The position numbers and the translations under genes were made by a program. From Candidatus Yanofskyibacteriota bacterium (lineage in GTDB: Bacteria; Patescibacteriota; Minisyncoccia; 2-02-FULL-40-12; GWA2-44-9): 43,417 nt of DNA. The DNA is taken from positions 3,073 through 46,489 of the forward strand of contig JAHFKT010000005.1 in NCBI GenBank assembly GCA_023245235.1, in the 5' to 3' direction. Shown one piece after another: positions 8,142 to 17,179 of this stretch; position 1 is the stretch's first letter; each line of letters starts with the position of its first letter. The notes under the pieces were generated by a model. The model saw only the letters and a list, made by a program, of their open reading frames with translations. It did not search any database and was not told where the DNA came from.

Positions 8142-10118
8142 CTACAGGAACCGGGCGATCAGAAGCGCAACGATATTGGCAACCTTGATCATCGGATTGA
8201 TGGCCGGACCGGCAGTATCCTTGTACGGGTCCCCGACAGTATCCCCCGTGACCGCGGCTTTGTGGGCAAATGACCCCTTGCCTCCGTAACTTCCGTCTTC
8301 GATATACTTCTTGGCATTATCCCAGGCGGCGCCGCCGGATGTCATCGAGATTGCTACGAAGATACCGGTAACAATGGTGCCGACAAGGAGACCCCCGAGG
8401 GCTTCGGGGCCGAGCACAAACCCGACGAGAACCGGAATAACGATCGGGATAAGGGCCGGCAGTATCATCTCGCGCAGAGCCGCCCGCGTCACAATATCAA
8501 CCGCAGCGGAATAATCAGGCTTGGCTGTGCCCTCCATAATGCCTTTGATCTCCCGGAACTGCCGGCGGACCTCGTCAACAATGGCGGAACCTGCTTTTCC
8601 GACGGCCTGCATCGCCAGCGAAGCGAACAGATAGGTCATGATGCCGCCCACGAACAATCCCACCAGCACATGAATATCCGACAGCTCAAATACCACATGC
8701 TTGCCGTATTCGGCGAGTTCCTGAGTATACGCGGAAAAAAGCACCATAGCCGCAAGGCCGGCCGATGCGATGGCATAGCCCTTTGTGACGGCCTTGGTCG
8801 TATTACCGACCGCATCAAGCGGATCGGTCACTTCCCGGACCTCCTTGGGCAGATTCGCCATCTCGGCGATACCTCCGGCATTGTCGGTGATAGGGCCGAA
8901 CGAATCGATGGCAACGATAATACCGGTCAGCGACAGCATGCTCATGGTTGACAAAGCAATACCGTACAGACCCGCCAGCATGTATGCCGCGTACATTCCG
9001 GCGGCGATAGAAACGACCGGCAATGCGGTCGATTGCATTGAAACGGCGAGACCGGTGATGATATTGGTGCCATGGCCGGTCGTTGAAGCCTGGGCAATGT
9101 CTTTGACGGGCTTAAAGCTCTTTGAAGTATAGTAGTCCGTGATGACGACCATGAGTGCGGTCACGGCTATACCGGTAAATAAGGACCAGAATACCTCTGA
9201 CGCTGACAAACTGTAGATGGGAACATTCTGGGACAGCCAGTAGAACAAGCCGACCAAAATGACCCCGGTCGCCACCAGGCCCTTGTACAGCGCCGCCATA
9301 ATGCCCCTGGTCAGGCGTACGAACAGTGAGCCGATGATAGAAGCATAGATGGCCAAGGAGCCGATCATAAGCGGGAATGTGACCACGGCCTGATTGCCCC
9401 CGAACAAAAGACTCCCCAGCAGCATGACCGAGAGGGCCGACACGACATATGTTTCAAAAAGGTCGGCCGCCATACCGGCACAGTCCCCTACGTTATCGCC
9501 GACATTATCGGCAATGACCGCCGGATTGCGCGGGTCGTCCTCGGGAATACCGGCTTCAACTTTGCCGACAAGATCGGCGCCGACATCCGCGCCCTTCGTG
9601 AAAATACCGCCGCCAAGCCGGGCAAACACGGAAATCAGAGAAGCGCCGAAACCGAGACCCACAAGTGCCTTGACGTCACCCGACCACCAATAAAAAAGCG
9701 TCAGCGACAGAAGGGCGAGGCCGACAACAAAGAAACCCGTCACCGCGCCGCCCTTGAAAGCCATCGAGAACGCCCGTCTCAATCCATGTTTGGCCTCTTG
9801 GGCGACCCGGGCATTTGCACGGACCGCGACCATCATGCCGATGTAGCCGGCCAGCCCCGAAGCAACGGCGCCGACGACAAAACCGACCGCAACCGGAAAA
9901 CCGAGTACCTTCCACATTACGATGGCAACGGGAACGCCGACCCAGAGAACCGTCTTGTTCTGGCGTCCGAGGTACGCAGAAGCTCCCTCCTGGATGGCCT
10001 TCTGTATGGCCTGCATCTTCTCATCGCCTGGCGACTTTTTCAGAACGAGCCATATCAAAACAGCGCCATACGCGATGGACGCAAGCGCCGCAACCAGTGC
10101 GAGTAGTAATGTATTCAT
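8142..10118 (-). CDS. hppA: membrane-bound proton-pumping pyrophosphatase
   Basis: Couples hydrolysis of pyrophosphate to proton export, saving energy and building a gradient in fermenting cells. The 658-residue polytopic protein has the signature [18 protein letters not shown], the adjacent acid cluster [12 protein letters not shown] and the C-terminal acid loop [19 protein letters not shown]. The subtype motif reads [10 protein letters not shown]: the lysine after GNTT is diagnostic of potassium-independent H+-pumping enzymes (Ala in the K+-dependent ones). The start at 10118 is chosen over 10154 because a promoter with 17-bp spacing ends 7 nt before it, and because the longer frame would overlap rmuC. 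Followed by a strong terminator; monocistronic. Confidence 0.97.
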   Translation of the reverse strand: MNTLLLALVAALASIAYGAVLIWLVLKKSPGDEKMQAIQKAIQEGASAYLGRQNKTVLWVGVPVAIVMWKVLGFPVAVGFVVGAVASGLAGYIGMMVAVRANARVAQEAKHGLRRAFSMAFKGGAVTGFFVVGLALLSLTLFYWWSGDVKALVGLGFGASLISVFARLGGGIFTKGADVGADLVGKVEAGIPEDDPRNPAVIADNVGDNVGDCAGMAADLFETYVVSALSVMLLGSLLFGGNQAVVTFPLMIGSLAIYASIIGSLFVRLTRGIMAALYKGLVATGVILVGLFYWLSQNVPIYSLSASEVFWSLFTGIAVTALMVVITDYYTSKSFKPVKDIAQASTTGHGTNIITGLAVSMQSTALPVVSIAAGMYAAYMLAGLYGIALSTMSMLSLTGIIVAIDSFGPITDNAGGIAEMANLPKEVREVTDPLDAVGNTTKAVTKGYAIASAGLAAMVLFSAYTQELAEYGKHVVFELSDIHVLVGLFVGGIMTYLFASLAMQAVGKAGSAIVDEVRRQFREIKGIMEGTAKPDYSAAVDIVTRAALREMILPALIPIVIPVLVGFVLGPEALGGLLVGTIVTGIFVAISMTSGGAAWDNAKKYIEDGSYGGKGSFAHKAAVTGDTVGDPYKDTAGPAINPMIKVANIVALLIARFL

Positions 10119-10125
10119 GAGAACT

Positions 10126-10154
10126 AGGATACAAGATTCGGCGCCCAATTTCAA
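10126..10154 (-). promoter_or_regulatory. hppA promoter, leaderless
   Basis: Minus strand TTGAAA, 17 bp, TATCCT, then 7 nt to the ATG. The -35 box lies on the rmuC stop codon, so the promoter is embedded in the end of rmuC. Confidence 0.65.
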
Positions 10155-11224
10155 TCCTGGACGACCGGAGTATTGAGTTTCCTAACCTCGTCACCGCCCG
10201 ATGATTCACCGATCTCGATCACGTTCTTAACGCGATCAACCATAAGATTGAGACGTTTTTCGGAATCATCATATGCAGACTTGGTGTTTGATATATGCTT
10301 TCCGAGGCGCTGAAAATCTTCGGCAAGCTTGCCGCCATCGGTCGATATGCGTTCCAGGCGCTTGATAATATCTCTGGTCTGTTTTGAGAACTCCACGTCT
10401 TTGAACCAATGACGGATCGCGGAGACGGAGAGGGCAAATGTATTCGGCGACACAAGGAATACCTTTTTAGCCCTGGCGTAGTTGGGAATATCGACATCCT
10501 TGATGTTATTGATTATCTCGTAATAGACCGTTTCGGCCGGAATGTACATGAGGGCGATATCGGTGGTATTTTCGGAAGGTAAAAGATATTTTGAAGATAT
10601 CTCGTCAATCTTTTTCTTAACATCACTGTAGAATGTCTTCTGATACAGCTCCCTGTCCATGTCATTCTGGGCATTCACCATTTTCTGAAAGTTATCCCAA
10701 TTGAATTTTGAATCTATCGGCAGCAGCAGGTCGTTCGGCAATTTCAGTACCGCATCAACCGCCTCGCCCGATCTGAAGTAATGCTGGATCTCGTAGTTAT
10801 CCTTTGAGAAGTATTGGCTGAGCGACGCCTCGAGCGATTGCTCGCCCCAGATACCGCGGAGCTTCGGGGAGCGAAGCATGTCCTGGAACGAAGAAACGCC
10901 TTTGACCGATTCGTGCATCTGCTTCATGTTCTCCTGAAGCTGGGTCATGTTTTGAGTGAAACTTTGGACTTGGCGGTTAACATTCTGAGTGGCCCGCTCT
11001 GAAGCCTGGCGATTCTGTTCGAGTTGCGTATTGATGAGCTGGGAGACTGACAACGGGGCTCCCTCCACGTCCTTCAGGAGGGTGTCGAAGCGCTGGTTCA
11101 GCTGGTTGAGCATCTGATAGGTCGGATTTGTTTCGATAGGCTCGGCTGGCTTTTTACGGCCCTGCCATATCAAATAAATGACCGCGAGTGCCAGCAGTAC
11201 TATAACGATATATAGGGCTCCCAT
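10151..11224 (-). CDS. rmuC: RmuC family protein
   Basis: RmuC proteins limit DNA rearrangements and are predicted to contain a nuclease-like fold. The 357-residue protein starts with one membrane segment (about 3-20), then a long coiled coil (about 35-115, rich in Gln and Asn), then the RmuC core ([68 protein letters not shown]) and a C-terminal helical region. It is preceded at 6 nt by a small membrane-protein gene, so the two form one unit downstream of tRNA-Ala. Its interest here is the nearby long inverted repeat at the pilus locus, since RmuC was named for an effect on inversion at short inverted repeats. Confidence 0.92.
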   Translation of the reverse strand: MGALYIVIVLLALAVIYLIWQGRKKPAEPIETNPTYQMLNQLNQRFDTLLKDVEGAPLSVSQLINTQLEQNRQASERATQNVNRQVQSFTQNMTQLQENMKQMHESVKGVSSFQDMLRSPKLRGIWGEQSLEASLSQYFSKDNYEIQHYFRSGEAVDAVLKLPNDLLLPIDSKFNWDNFQKMVNAQNDMDRELYQKTFYSDVKKKIDEISSKYLLPSENTTDIALMYIPAETVYYEIINNIKDVDIPNYARAKKVFLVSPNTFALSVSAIRHWFKDVEFSKQTRDIIKRLERISTDGGKLAEDFQRLGKHISNTKSAYDDSEKRLNLMVDRVKNVIEIGESSGGDEVRKLNTPVVQD

Positions 11225-11230
11225 GGCGAG

Positions 11231-11500
11231 TTAATTCTTTTGACTTATCTGATTTAGATCTTTCTCGATACTGCTCAAGAAACTTTCCAAGTCTTCCGGT
11301 TGAGCAGAGGTTAATACGGCAGTCCCCTGATTCTCGAGTCTCTTATGAATTGCCGCCGAGAGCGTGGCAAGATTCTCTTTGATAGCGACGGTCTTAGTAC
11401 GCTCTTTTTTAACGGTCAGCATTAAGTACACATTGATGCCGATCATAATGAGCGTGGAGAGAGAAACCATTACTACCAATACAGAAAGCGGGTTTGTCAT
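11231..11500 (-). CDS. small membrane protein, 89 residues
   Basis: No recognised family. One membrane segment (about 5-27, VLVVMVSLSTLIMIGINVYLML) is followed by a charged helical tail (KKERTKTVAIKENLATLSAAIHK) likely to form a coiled coil. The start at 11500 is preferred because the longer frame (11563) would run into the tRNA-Ala gene. The layout (membrane anchor plus coiled coil) resembles the N-terminus of the RmuC protein encoded 6 nt downstream, so the two may work together; that is inference. Confidence 0.7.
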   Translation of the reverse strand: MTNPLSVLVVMVSLSTLIMIGINVYLMLTVKKERTKTVAIKENLATLSAAIHKRLENQGTAVLTSAQPEDLESFLSSIEKDLNQISQKN

Positions 11501-11527
11501 AGTTTTTTGGATAAAGTGCCGTATTTG

Positions 11528-11600
11528 TGGACCGTACCAGATTCGAACTGGTGACCTCCTCATTGCAAATGAGGCGCTCTACCAACTGAGCTAACGGCCC
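11528..11600 (-). tRNA. tRNA-Ala (anticodon UGC)
   Basis: Reads GGGCCGT on the 5' acceptor strand pairing with ACGGTCC, D arm GCTC/GAGC, anticodon stem CCTCA/TGAGG with loop TTTGCAA (anticodon TGC), variable loop AGGTC, T arm ACCAG/CTGGT with loop TTCGAAT, discriminator A. CCA is not encoded. In most bacteria this tRNA lies in the 16S-23S spacer; here it is about 19 kb from the 16S gene. Confidence 0.95.
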
Positions 11601-11675
11601 CTTGAGGGGTAACGATATGCTATATTCTATCATACAATCGGGCGCTTTAAAAGATGCGGTTACGGACGGTAAAAA

Positions 11676-11706
11676 AACAAAAACGGCCCCAAGGGCCGTT
11701 TTTGTT
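11676..11706 (-). terminator. terminator of the left pilin gene
   Basis: Perfect 14-bp arms with loop caa and flanking A5/T5 runs, 22 nt after the pilin stop codon. Confidence 0.85.
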
Positions 11707-11728
11707 AGTACTGAGCAGAGAGCTGCGC

Positions 11729-12187
11729 TTAGCGGCTCACAGAGATCGGGTCACCGATACCGCTGGTATCGGGGGTAGCGGCAACAGTAACGCGTCCAGA
11801 GGAATCTTGGACAATTGAATAGCCGGTATCTACGCCGTCCTGAAGTCCGGACGGGTCCATGACCATTGTGGACACATAGGTGGGCACGATGCATGGCTCC
11901 AGGTTAATAAGACCCACACCGCTGCCGATATTCGTTGGCGTCGGTGGCAATGTAGCTGTGCAGGTAATGGCATCAGTTGTCCAGACACCCCTATGATCGG
12001 CCATACGCTGACCGACCGCGTTCAGGATGGTGTTGACGTTGCTCCAGCGCTGGGTATCACGCGCTTGGGCGAACTGACGGGCCGGGTTGATGGCGATGAT
12101 GACGACCGCGGCCAAGATGGCGATAATACCGATAACGACCAGGATTTCGATAAGGGTGAACCCTTTCTGATTACGGATTGTATTCAT
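11729..12187 (-). CDS. type IV major pilin, left copy
   Basis: Class III signal peptide MNTIRNQKG|FTLIEILVV with Glu at mature position 5, then the long hydrophobic helix of type IV pilins and a globular domain with two cysteines (about 74 and 98) that may form the C-terminal disulfide loop. 152 residues. It is a near twin of the gene at 18719-19162: residues 1-64 differ at one position (D44 versus N44), then the sequences diverge except for the block CIVPTYVSTMV(M/I)DPS. It reads away from the pilus operon. No Shine-Dalgarno precedes the ATG. Assembly would need PilB and PilC encoded next door. Confidence 0.93.
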   Translation of the reverse strand: MNTIRNQKGFTLIEILVVIGIIAILAAVVIIAINPARQFAQARDTQRWSNVNTILNAVGQRMADHRGVWTTDAITCTATLPPTPTNIGSGVGLINLEPCIVPTYVSTMVMDPSGLQDGVDTGYSIVQDSSGRVTVAATPDTSGIGDPISVSR

Positions 12188-12225
12188 AAATGTAAGATAT
12201 TATTTAATTGGTTGATAAATGCTGA
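11996..12225 (-). repeat. inverted repeat arm L of the pilus locus
   Basis: About 230 bp covering the first 64 codons of the left pilin plus 38 bp of upstream sequence. It matches 18681-18910 in opposite orientation with about 4 mismatches (3 silent, 1 changing N44 to D). The arms enclose 6455 bp. Confidence 0.95.
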
Positions 12226-12228
12226 CAA
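12199..12228 (-). promoter_or_regulatory. candidate promoter of the left pilin
   Basis: Minus strand TTGTCA, 18 bp, AATAAT. The repeat border cuts through the -35 box: only its last three bases belong to the shared repeat, so the right pilin has ATATCA at the equivalent place. Confidence 0.4.
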
Positions 12229-12430
12229 TGATTATTTTCGCTGAGGCGCCATGCATGGAGCGACCCAACGGTATCGACCTTATTTTCACTCTTTAGTATA
12301 TCACAGTGCCGCAATCGACCTTATCCACATATCACTATTCCCCCGGATGAGCCCGAAAACCTCCGGTACCGATGATAACACGGGCTTATTATATGAAAGG
12401 AATTGCCGGCATGGTATACTTGATGGATAT

Positions 12431-13741
12431 ATGAAGGATACGAAGATCAAGCCCAAAATCACCGAATCGCCGGGGGAGATCACCAAGTCCAAAATCACCG
12501 AACCCCCCGCCGGGATCAAGGAACTCTATGAACGCATCCAGCAGATGGTCAATCTTCCTGAACCGGAAGTCTCTATCATTGAACTTGTAGATGACCTGTT
12601 TACGTATGCCTTCTTGATGCGAGCTTCAGACGTCCATTTAGAGCCCTTTGAGGATAAGCTTCTCGTCCGCATGCGCATCGACGGCATACTCAACGATATT
12701 TTCACTGTTCCGGTAGCCATGCACTCCAGTATCATCACCCGCATCAAGGTGCTCGCCGGCATGCGTACAGATGAACACCAGGCCGCCCAAGACGGCCGCT
12801 TCAAGGTGAAGATCGCCAAGCCGGAAAGAGAGTTCGATGTCCGGGTCAGTATGGTTCCGACGTACTACGGTGAAAATGGCATTATGCGGCTTCTCGCGGA
12901 ACAAACCACCATTAATTCATTGGACGATCTGGCTTTCACGGATGACGACCGCAAAAAGATCCGCCGGGCCGTCCAGACCCCCTACGGCATGATCCTGGCG
13001 ACCGGTCCCACCGGTTCGGGAAAAACCACAACGCTGTACACCATCCTCAAAGAGCTTAATACGCGCGAGGTATCCATCATCACCATCGAAGACCCTATCG
13101 AATATTCGCTGGAGGGTGTTGACCAGATACAGGTCAGTACGCGCACCGGCCTGACATTCGCGGACGGCCTGCGCTCGATCCTCCGGCAGGATCCTGACAT
13201 CATCATGGTGGGAGAGATCCGTGATGAGGAGACGGCTTCTATTGCGGTAAACGCCGCCCTGACGGGTCACAAGTTACTCTCAACTATCCACACCAACGAC
13301 GCCGCTACGACGCTGCCGCGCCTTTTAGACATGAAGATCGAGCCGTTCCTGGTGGCATCCACCATTAATGTCGCCATCGGCCAACGGCTGATCCGGATGA
13401 TCTGTGAAAACTGCAAGGAACCCCGAAAGATCACTGATGCCGAATTCGAGGCGCTCAAAGAAAACATCCCCGCCAAACTTCTGGATGATCACCATGACTT
13501 CTTTCAGGGTAAGGGCTGTCCCGTTTGCAATACAACGGGCTACCGGGGACGAATGGGGATCTACGAGATCCTTGAAATGACCGACGCCATCAGGGAAGCC
13601 ATCATGCGCCGGGCGGACGCCGGAGAGATCAAAAAGATCGCCATGGCAGCCGGTATGACCACGCTTCTGGAGGATGGTTTTTCTAAGGCGGTCAAGGGTC
13701 TTACAACCATTGAAGAAGTCCTGCGGGTAGTCCATGAATAA
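12431..13741 (+). CDS. pilB: type IV pilus assembly ATPase PilB/GspE
   Basis: Cytoplasmic hexameric ATPase powering pilus extension. With the start at 12431 (436 residues) it has an N2-like domain (SIIELVDDLFTYAFLMRASDVHLEP), Walker A (GPTGSGKTT, about 191-199), the Asp box, Walker B (DPDIIMVGEIRDEETA, about 254), the His box (GHKLLSTIHTNDA) and a CENC...CPVC zinc site (about 325-366). The usual N-terminal GspE_N domain is absent, and a Lys/Pro/Thr-rich tail replaces it. The start is chosen because TATACT lies 10 nt upstream; a longer frame from 12251 looks non-coding. First gene of the plus-strand pilus operon. Confidence 0.95.
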   Translation: MKDTKIKPKITESPGEITKSKITEPPAGIKELYERIQQMVNLPEPEVSIIELVDDLFTYAFLMRASDVHLEPFEDKLLVRMRIDGILNDIFTVPVAMHSSIITRIKVLAGMRTDEHQAAQDGRFKVKIAKPEREFDVRVSMVPTYYGENGIMRLLAEQTTINSLDDLAFTDDDRKKIRRAVQTPYGMILATGPTGSGKTTTLYTILKELNTREVSIITIEDPIEYSLEGVDQIQVSTRTGLTFADGLRSILRQDPDIIMVGEIRDEETASIAVNAALTGHKLLSTIHTNDAATTLPRLLDMKIEPFLVASTINVAIGQRLIRMICENCKEPRKITDAEFEALKENIPAKLLDDHHDFFQGKGCPVCNTTGYRGRMGIYEILEMTDAIREAIMRRADAGEIKKIAMAAGMTTLLEDGFSKAVKGLTTIEEVLRVVHE

Positions 13742-13750
13742 CAACCCACC

Positions 13751-14827
13751 ATGTCCTGGTCTGATAAAATAAACAATCTGCTCTTCCGGCTCAGCGTGAA
13801 AGATAAGGTGATGTTTGCGCGCCACATGGACCTGATGACCCGCTCCGGCATGCAGCCGCTCGATGCGTTGACCGTCCTTAAGAAGCAGACGACCAGCAAG
13901 CCGTTCCTCGTCGTCTTGGACGGCCTCATTAAATCTGTGCAGGGCGGACACTACTTGTCAGACGGAATGGAACAATACCGTGCTGTCTTCGGTGATTTTT
14001 TCATCAATCTGATCCGGGTCGGTGAAACATCGGGCACCCTGTCGGAGAACCTCCGTTACCTGGCCGACGAGCTGACCAAGCAGGCCGAGCTCCAGCAAAA
14101 GATCAAAGGCGCCATGGCGTATCCCATCGTCATTTTGGTCGCCACTCTCGGTATCACCGGAGGCATGTCGTTCTTTATCTTCCCCAAGATCTTACCGGTC
14201 CTCAAAAGCCTGAATACCACCCTGCCTCTTTCCACGCGGATCTTCATCTCCGGATCGCAGTTCATGTTCACCTATGGCCTGTGGGTGCTCCTGGCCGTCA
14301 TAGCCCTTCTCGTCGCCTTTTTCCTGCTGTTGCGCAGACGTCCCTTCAAGCTCGCCTGGCACGGTTTTATATTAAAAATACCCTACGTCGGCCTCATCTC
14401 GACCGAGATCAATATTATCGGGATGTCCCGCACGCTCAATCTTCTCCTCCGCGGCGGCATCAAGATCGTCGAAGCGCTGGATATCACCTCCAACACGCTC
14501 AGCAACCTGGTCTACCAGGATGAAATAAAACGAATCGCCGAAACCGTACGGCGTGGTAACCCGATGAGCCGGGAAATGATCGAAAATCCCCGCCTGTTCC
14601 CGTCAACCTACGCTCAGATGTCGAGCGTCGGAGAAAATACCGGAAAACTCGATGAAACAATGGTATTTCTGGCCGACTTCTATGAAAAGGAATTGGACAA
14701 TTCCACTAAGAATATGAGCAGTATTTTAGAACCGGCCATGCTTTTGTTCATGGGCCTTATTGTTCTGTTCGTTGCTGTCTCGATCATCACGCCGATCTAC
14801 TCTTTAACCCAGAGCTTGGGACGCTGA
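13751..14827 (+). CDS. pilC: type IV pilus inner-membrane platform protein PilC
   Basis: Polytopic platform on which PilB acts. 358 residues with two GspF-type domains (about 15-140 and 215-340). The first carries MTRSGMQPLDALTVLKKQT and FINLIRVGETSGTLSENL, the second LNLLLRGGIKIVEALDI and MSSVGENTGKLDETMVFLA. Three membrane segments are visible (about 120-145, 175-197, 325-350). It lies 9 nt after pilB and 1 nt before the next gene. Slightly shorter than the family norm of about 400. Confidence 0.95.
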   Translation: MSWSDKINNLLFRLSVKDKVMFARHMDLMTRSGMQPLDALTVLKKQTTSKPFLVVLDGLIKSVQGGHYLSDGMEQYRAVFGDFFINLIRVGETSGTLSENLRYLADELTKQAELQQKIKGAMAYPIVILVATLGITGGMSFFIFPKILPVLKSLNTTLPLSTRIFISGSQFMFTYGLWVLLAVIALLVAFFLLLRRRPFKLAWHGFILKIPYVGLISTEINIIGMSRTLNLLLRGGIKIVEALDITSNTLSNLVYQDEIKRIAETVRRGNPMSREMIENPRLFPSTYAQMSSVGENTGKLDETMVFLADFYEKELDNSTKNMSSILEPAMLLFMGLIVLFVAVSIITPIYSLTQSLGR

Positions 14828-14828
14828 T

Positions 14829-16586
14829 ATGACCTATGTTCGTGCACAATCAGGATTTACTATCCTTGAGACGGTTATCGGAATGGCGATTCTGACCATT
14901 GTCAGTACGAGCATCTTTTTTTCATACTCCAATGTGCTGGATATCATCCAGGCGACACGGTACAACAATGCCGCCCTGAGCATTATGGAGTCGCGCATCG
15001 AGACGGTTCGCAACATGGCGTACGAAGATGTCGGCGTGATCAGCGGAGTGCCCGCAGGAAAGCTCAAGCAAACAGAGGTGGTCATACTCGGTTCCATACC
15101 TTTCACACTGCATACGTATGTGCGCAATATTGATGACCCCTTTGATGGCACGCTCGGTGGTGTCCCCAATGATACCGCCCCCGCGGATTACAAACTCGTC
15201 GAATACCAGATGACCTGTGACACCTGCGTGCGGTACAAACTCCTCACGATGGCTACGTATGTTGCTCCCAAGAATCTGGAAAGCGCGGCCGGGAACGGAA
15301 ATCTATTCATACAGGTGCTCGATGCTTCCGGCTTGCCGGTCAGCGGTGCCACCGTACACGTAACCAATACCATCGTGAACCCGCACATCGATCTGACCGA
15401 TATTACCAACAGTAACGGATTACTTCAGCTCGTCGACATAAAGCCGAGCTCCGCCGGATATCACATCGTGGTCAGTAAAACAGGATACAGCAGCGACCAG
15501 ACATATCCCCCGGGCAATCCCGCACATCCGGTCAAATCTGATGCGACTGTCGCATCCCAGCAGGTTACCAACGCTACACTGTCTATCGACCACCTCGGTA
15601 CACTGGCCGTCCTCGCCCGCGATCAGTTCTGTGTACCCGCGGCAGGTTTTGATTTTCTGATGACAGGGACGAAACTGATCGGCACGTTACCGAATGTTCC
15701 GAAATACTCCTCTACCCTCACCACGGCCGGCGACGGCACATTCAACACTGCTCTTGAATGGGACACTTATTCCATACGACCGACCGATACTGCGATGGAT
15801 ATCGCCGGCACAGAGACACCTCTTTCGTTCACTTTAAACCCGGGAGCGGCTCAAAATCTGATTTGGATGACCGCCCCGCGCTCCGGCAACGGTTTATCGG
15901 TTTCCGTCACCGATCAAAACGGCCTGTCGCTCAATGACGCAAACGTACAGGTGGCAAAAACAGGCTATAGCAGTACGCAGGTAACCGGAAATTCCGCCCT
16001 CCAACAGACAGACTGGTCGTCCGGTCAATTCACGGATAAAAGCAGTTATCTGGATGCGTCCTCTCCCGGCGTGCTTACCTTGGGACTCTTGAACGGTTCA
16101 TATGCCAGCACGAGCGTTGAGTGGCTCATCTCCGATACCTATGACCTGGGTACTTCGAGCACAACCATCAAGAGTCTGAACTGGACTCCCGTCTCCCAAC
16201 CGCCGCAGGCCGGCACAGACGCTCTGCGGTTCCAGCTTGCCGCGAACAACGATAATGCTACCTGGAACTGGATCGGTCCTGACGGCACTCCCTCGTCTTA
16301 TTTCACCGCACCCGGACAAACGGTTCCGGCGGCACTGAACGGTCATCAGTACCTGCGCTATAAGGTATACTTGAGTACCACCGATTCTAAATACACTCCC
16401 ACACTGCAGGATGTGACCATCGGTTTCTCTTCCGGATGCGTCATGTCCGGTCAGGCTTACTTTAATGGGCTTACGACCGGCAGCACCTATACGATCACCG
16501 TCACCCGCACCGGTTATCAGACGAGCGTATCGACTTTCACGATCAGCGACACATGGCAACATGCGATCATCCAGCTTACCCCATGA
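14829..16586 (+). CDS. very large prepilin-like protein with Ig-like/carboxypeptidase-regulatory domains
   Basis: Residues 1-35 are a class III prepilin leader (QSG|FTILETVIGMAILTIV, Glu5 present) but the protein has 585 residues, about four times a pilin. After a minor-pilin-like part (about 1-140, with a CDTC motif) come beta-rich modules: GNLFIQVLDASGLPVSGATV (about 155-250) and GLSVSVTDQNGLSLNDANV (from about 354), both like carboxypeptidase-regulatory or bacterial Ig folds. A region at about 390-535 with a lectin/laminin-like look and a third short module near the end follow. The likely role is a pilus-tip adhesin incorporated through its pilin domain. One nt after pilC, and the stop overlaps the next gene by ATGA. 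Confidence 0.85.
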   Translation: MTYVRAQSGFTILETVIGMAILTIVSTSIFFSYSNVLDIIQATRYNNAALSIMESRIETVRNMAYEDVGVISGVPAGKLKQTEVVILGSIPFTLHTYVRNIDDPFDGTLGGVPNDTAPADYKLVEYQMTCDTCVRYKLLTMATYVAPKNLESAAGNGNLFIQVLDASGLPVSGATVHVTNTIVNPHIDLTDITNSNGLLQLVDIKPSSAGYHIVVSKTGYSSDQTYPPGNPAHPVKSDATVASQQVTNATLSIDHLGTLAVLARDQFCVPAAGFDFLMTGTKLIGTLPNVPKYSSTLTTAGDGTFNTALEWDTYSIRPTDTAMDIAGTETPLSFTLNPGAAQNLIWMTAPRSGNGLSVSVTDQNGLSLNDANVQVAKTGYSSTQVTGNSALQQTDWSSGQFTDKSSYLDASSPGVLTLGLLNGSYASTSVEWLISDTYDLGTSSTTIKSLNWTPVSQPPQAGTDALRFQLAANNDNATWNWIGPDGTPSSYFTAPGQTVPAALNGHQYLRYKVYLSTTDSKYTPTLQDVTIGFSSGCVMSGQAYFNGLTTGSTYTITVTRTGYQTSVSTFTISDTWQHAIIQLTP

Positions 16587-17179
16587 CCAACCGCGGATTT
16601 ACCCTTATTGAGATCCTCATCGCGATGGCGCTCACCTCTGCGATCTTGGTATTCGCCACGTACTTTATGGTGGATATTTCTAATCTCGGAACCAATCTGA
16701 GCGACAAGCTCGGGGCAGAATTTGAACTGCAGCTGACATTGGGTACCATGATCTCGGAGATCCGCTCGATGGGACCGGCCGGCAACGGAGCCTATCCGAT
16801 CGCCACGGCGACGACTACGACATTCACCTTCTACAGCGACATCGACGGCGACGGCACATTCGAACAGGTCAGATACTTCCTCCAGGGCACCACGCTCAAG
16901 AAAGGGGTCATTCATCCCATAGCAACCCAGCCGGTACAATATCCGCCCGCCAATGAAGTAATATCCGATGTCGTCCACTACATGACTCCCGGTGTTATTT
17001 TCACGTATTATCCCGCAGGATTGCCGGATGAGATGACTCCCCTCGCCGCTCCTGTCAATATATCGCAAATACGGCTTGTTAATATCATCGGTACCATCGA
17101 CAAAGACCCCGCAAAACCCCCGCCGGCGACAACGCTCTCTACGAGGGTCACGATCCGCAATCTCCGCGGCGAAATATGA
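16583..17179 (+). CDS. minor prepilin, PilW/GspJ-like
   Basis: Class III leader MTNRG|FTLIEILIAMALTSAIL with Glu5, followed by MVDISNLG and a globular part in which strands alternate with Pro/Thr-rich loops (198 residues). The start at 16583 is fixed by the ATGA overlap with the upstream stop and by the short leader; the longer frame (16553) would bury the cleavage site. The second half carries FTFYSDIDGDGTFEQVRYFLQGTTLKKGVI, a segment typical of PilW-type minor pilins. Ends in an ATGA overlap with the next gene. Confidence 0.85.
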   Translation: MTNRGFTLIEILIAMALTSAILVFATYFMVDISNLGTNLSDKLGAEFELQLTLGTMISEIRSMGPAGNGAYPIATATTTTFTFYSDIDGDGTFEQVRYFLQGTTLKKGVIHPIATQPVQYPPANEVISDVVHYMTPGVIFTYYPAGLPDEMTPLAAPVNISQIRLVNIIGTIDKDPAKPPPATTLSTRVTIRNLRGEI

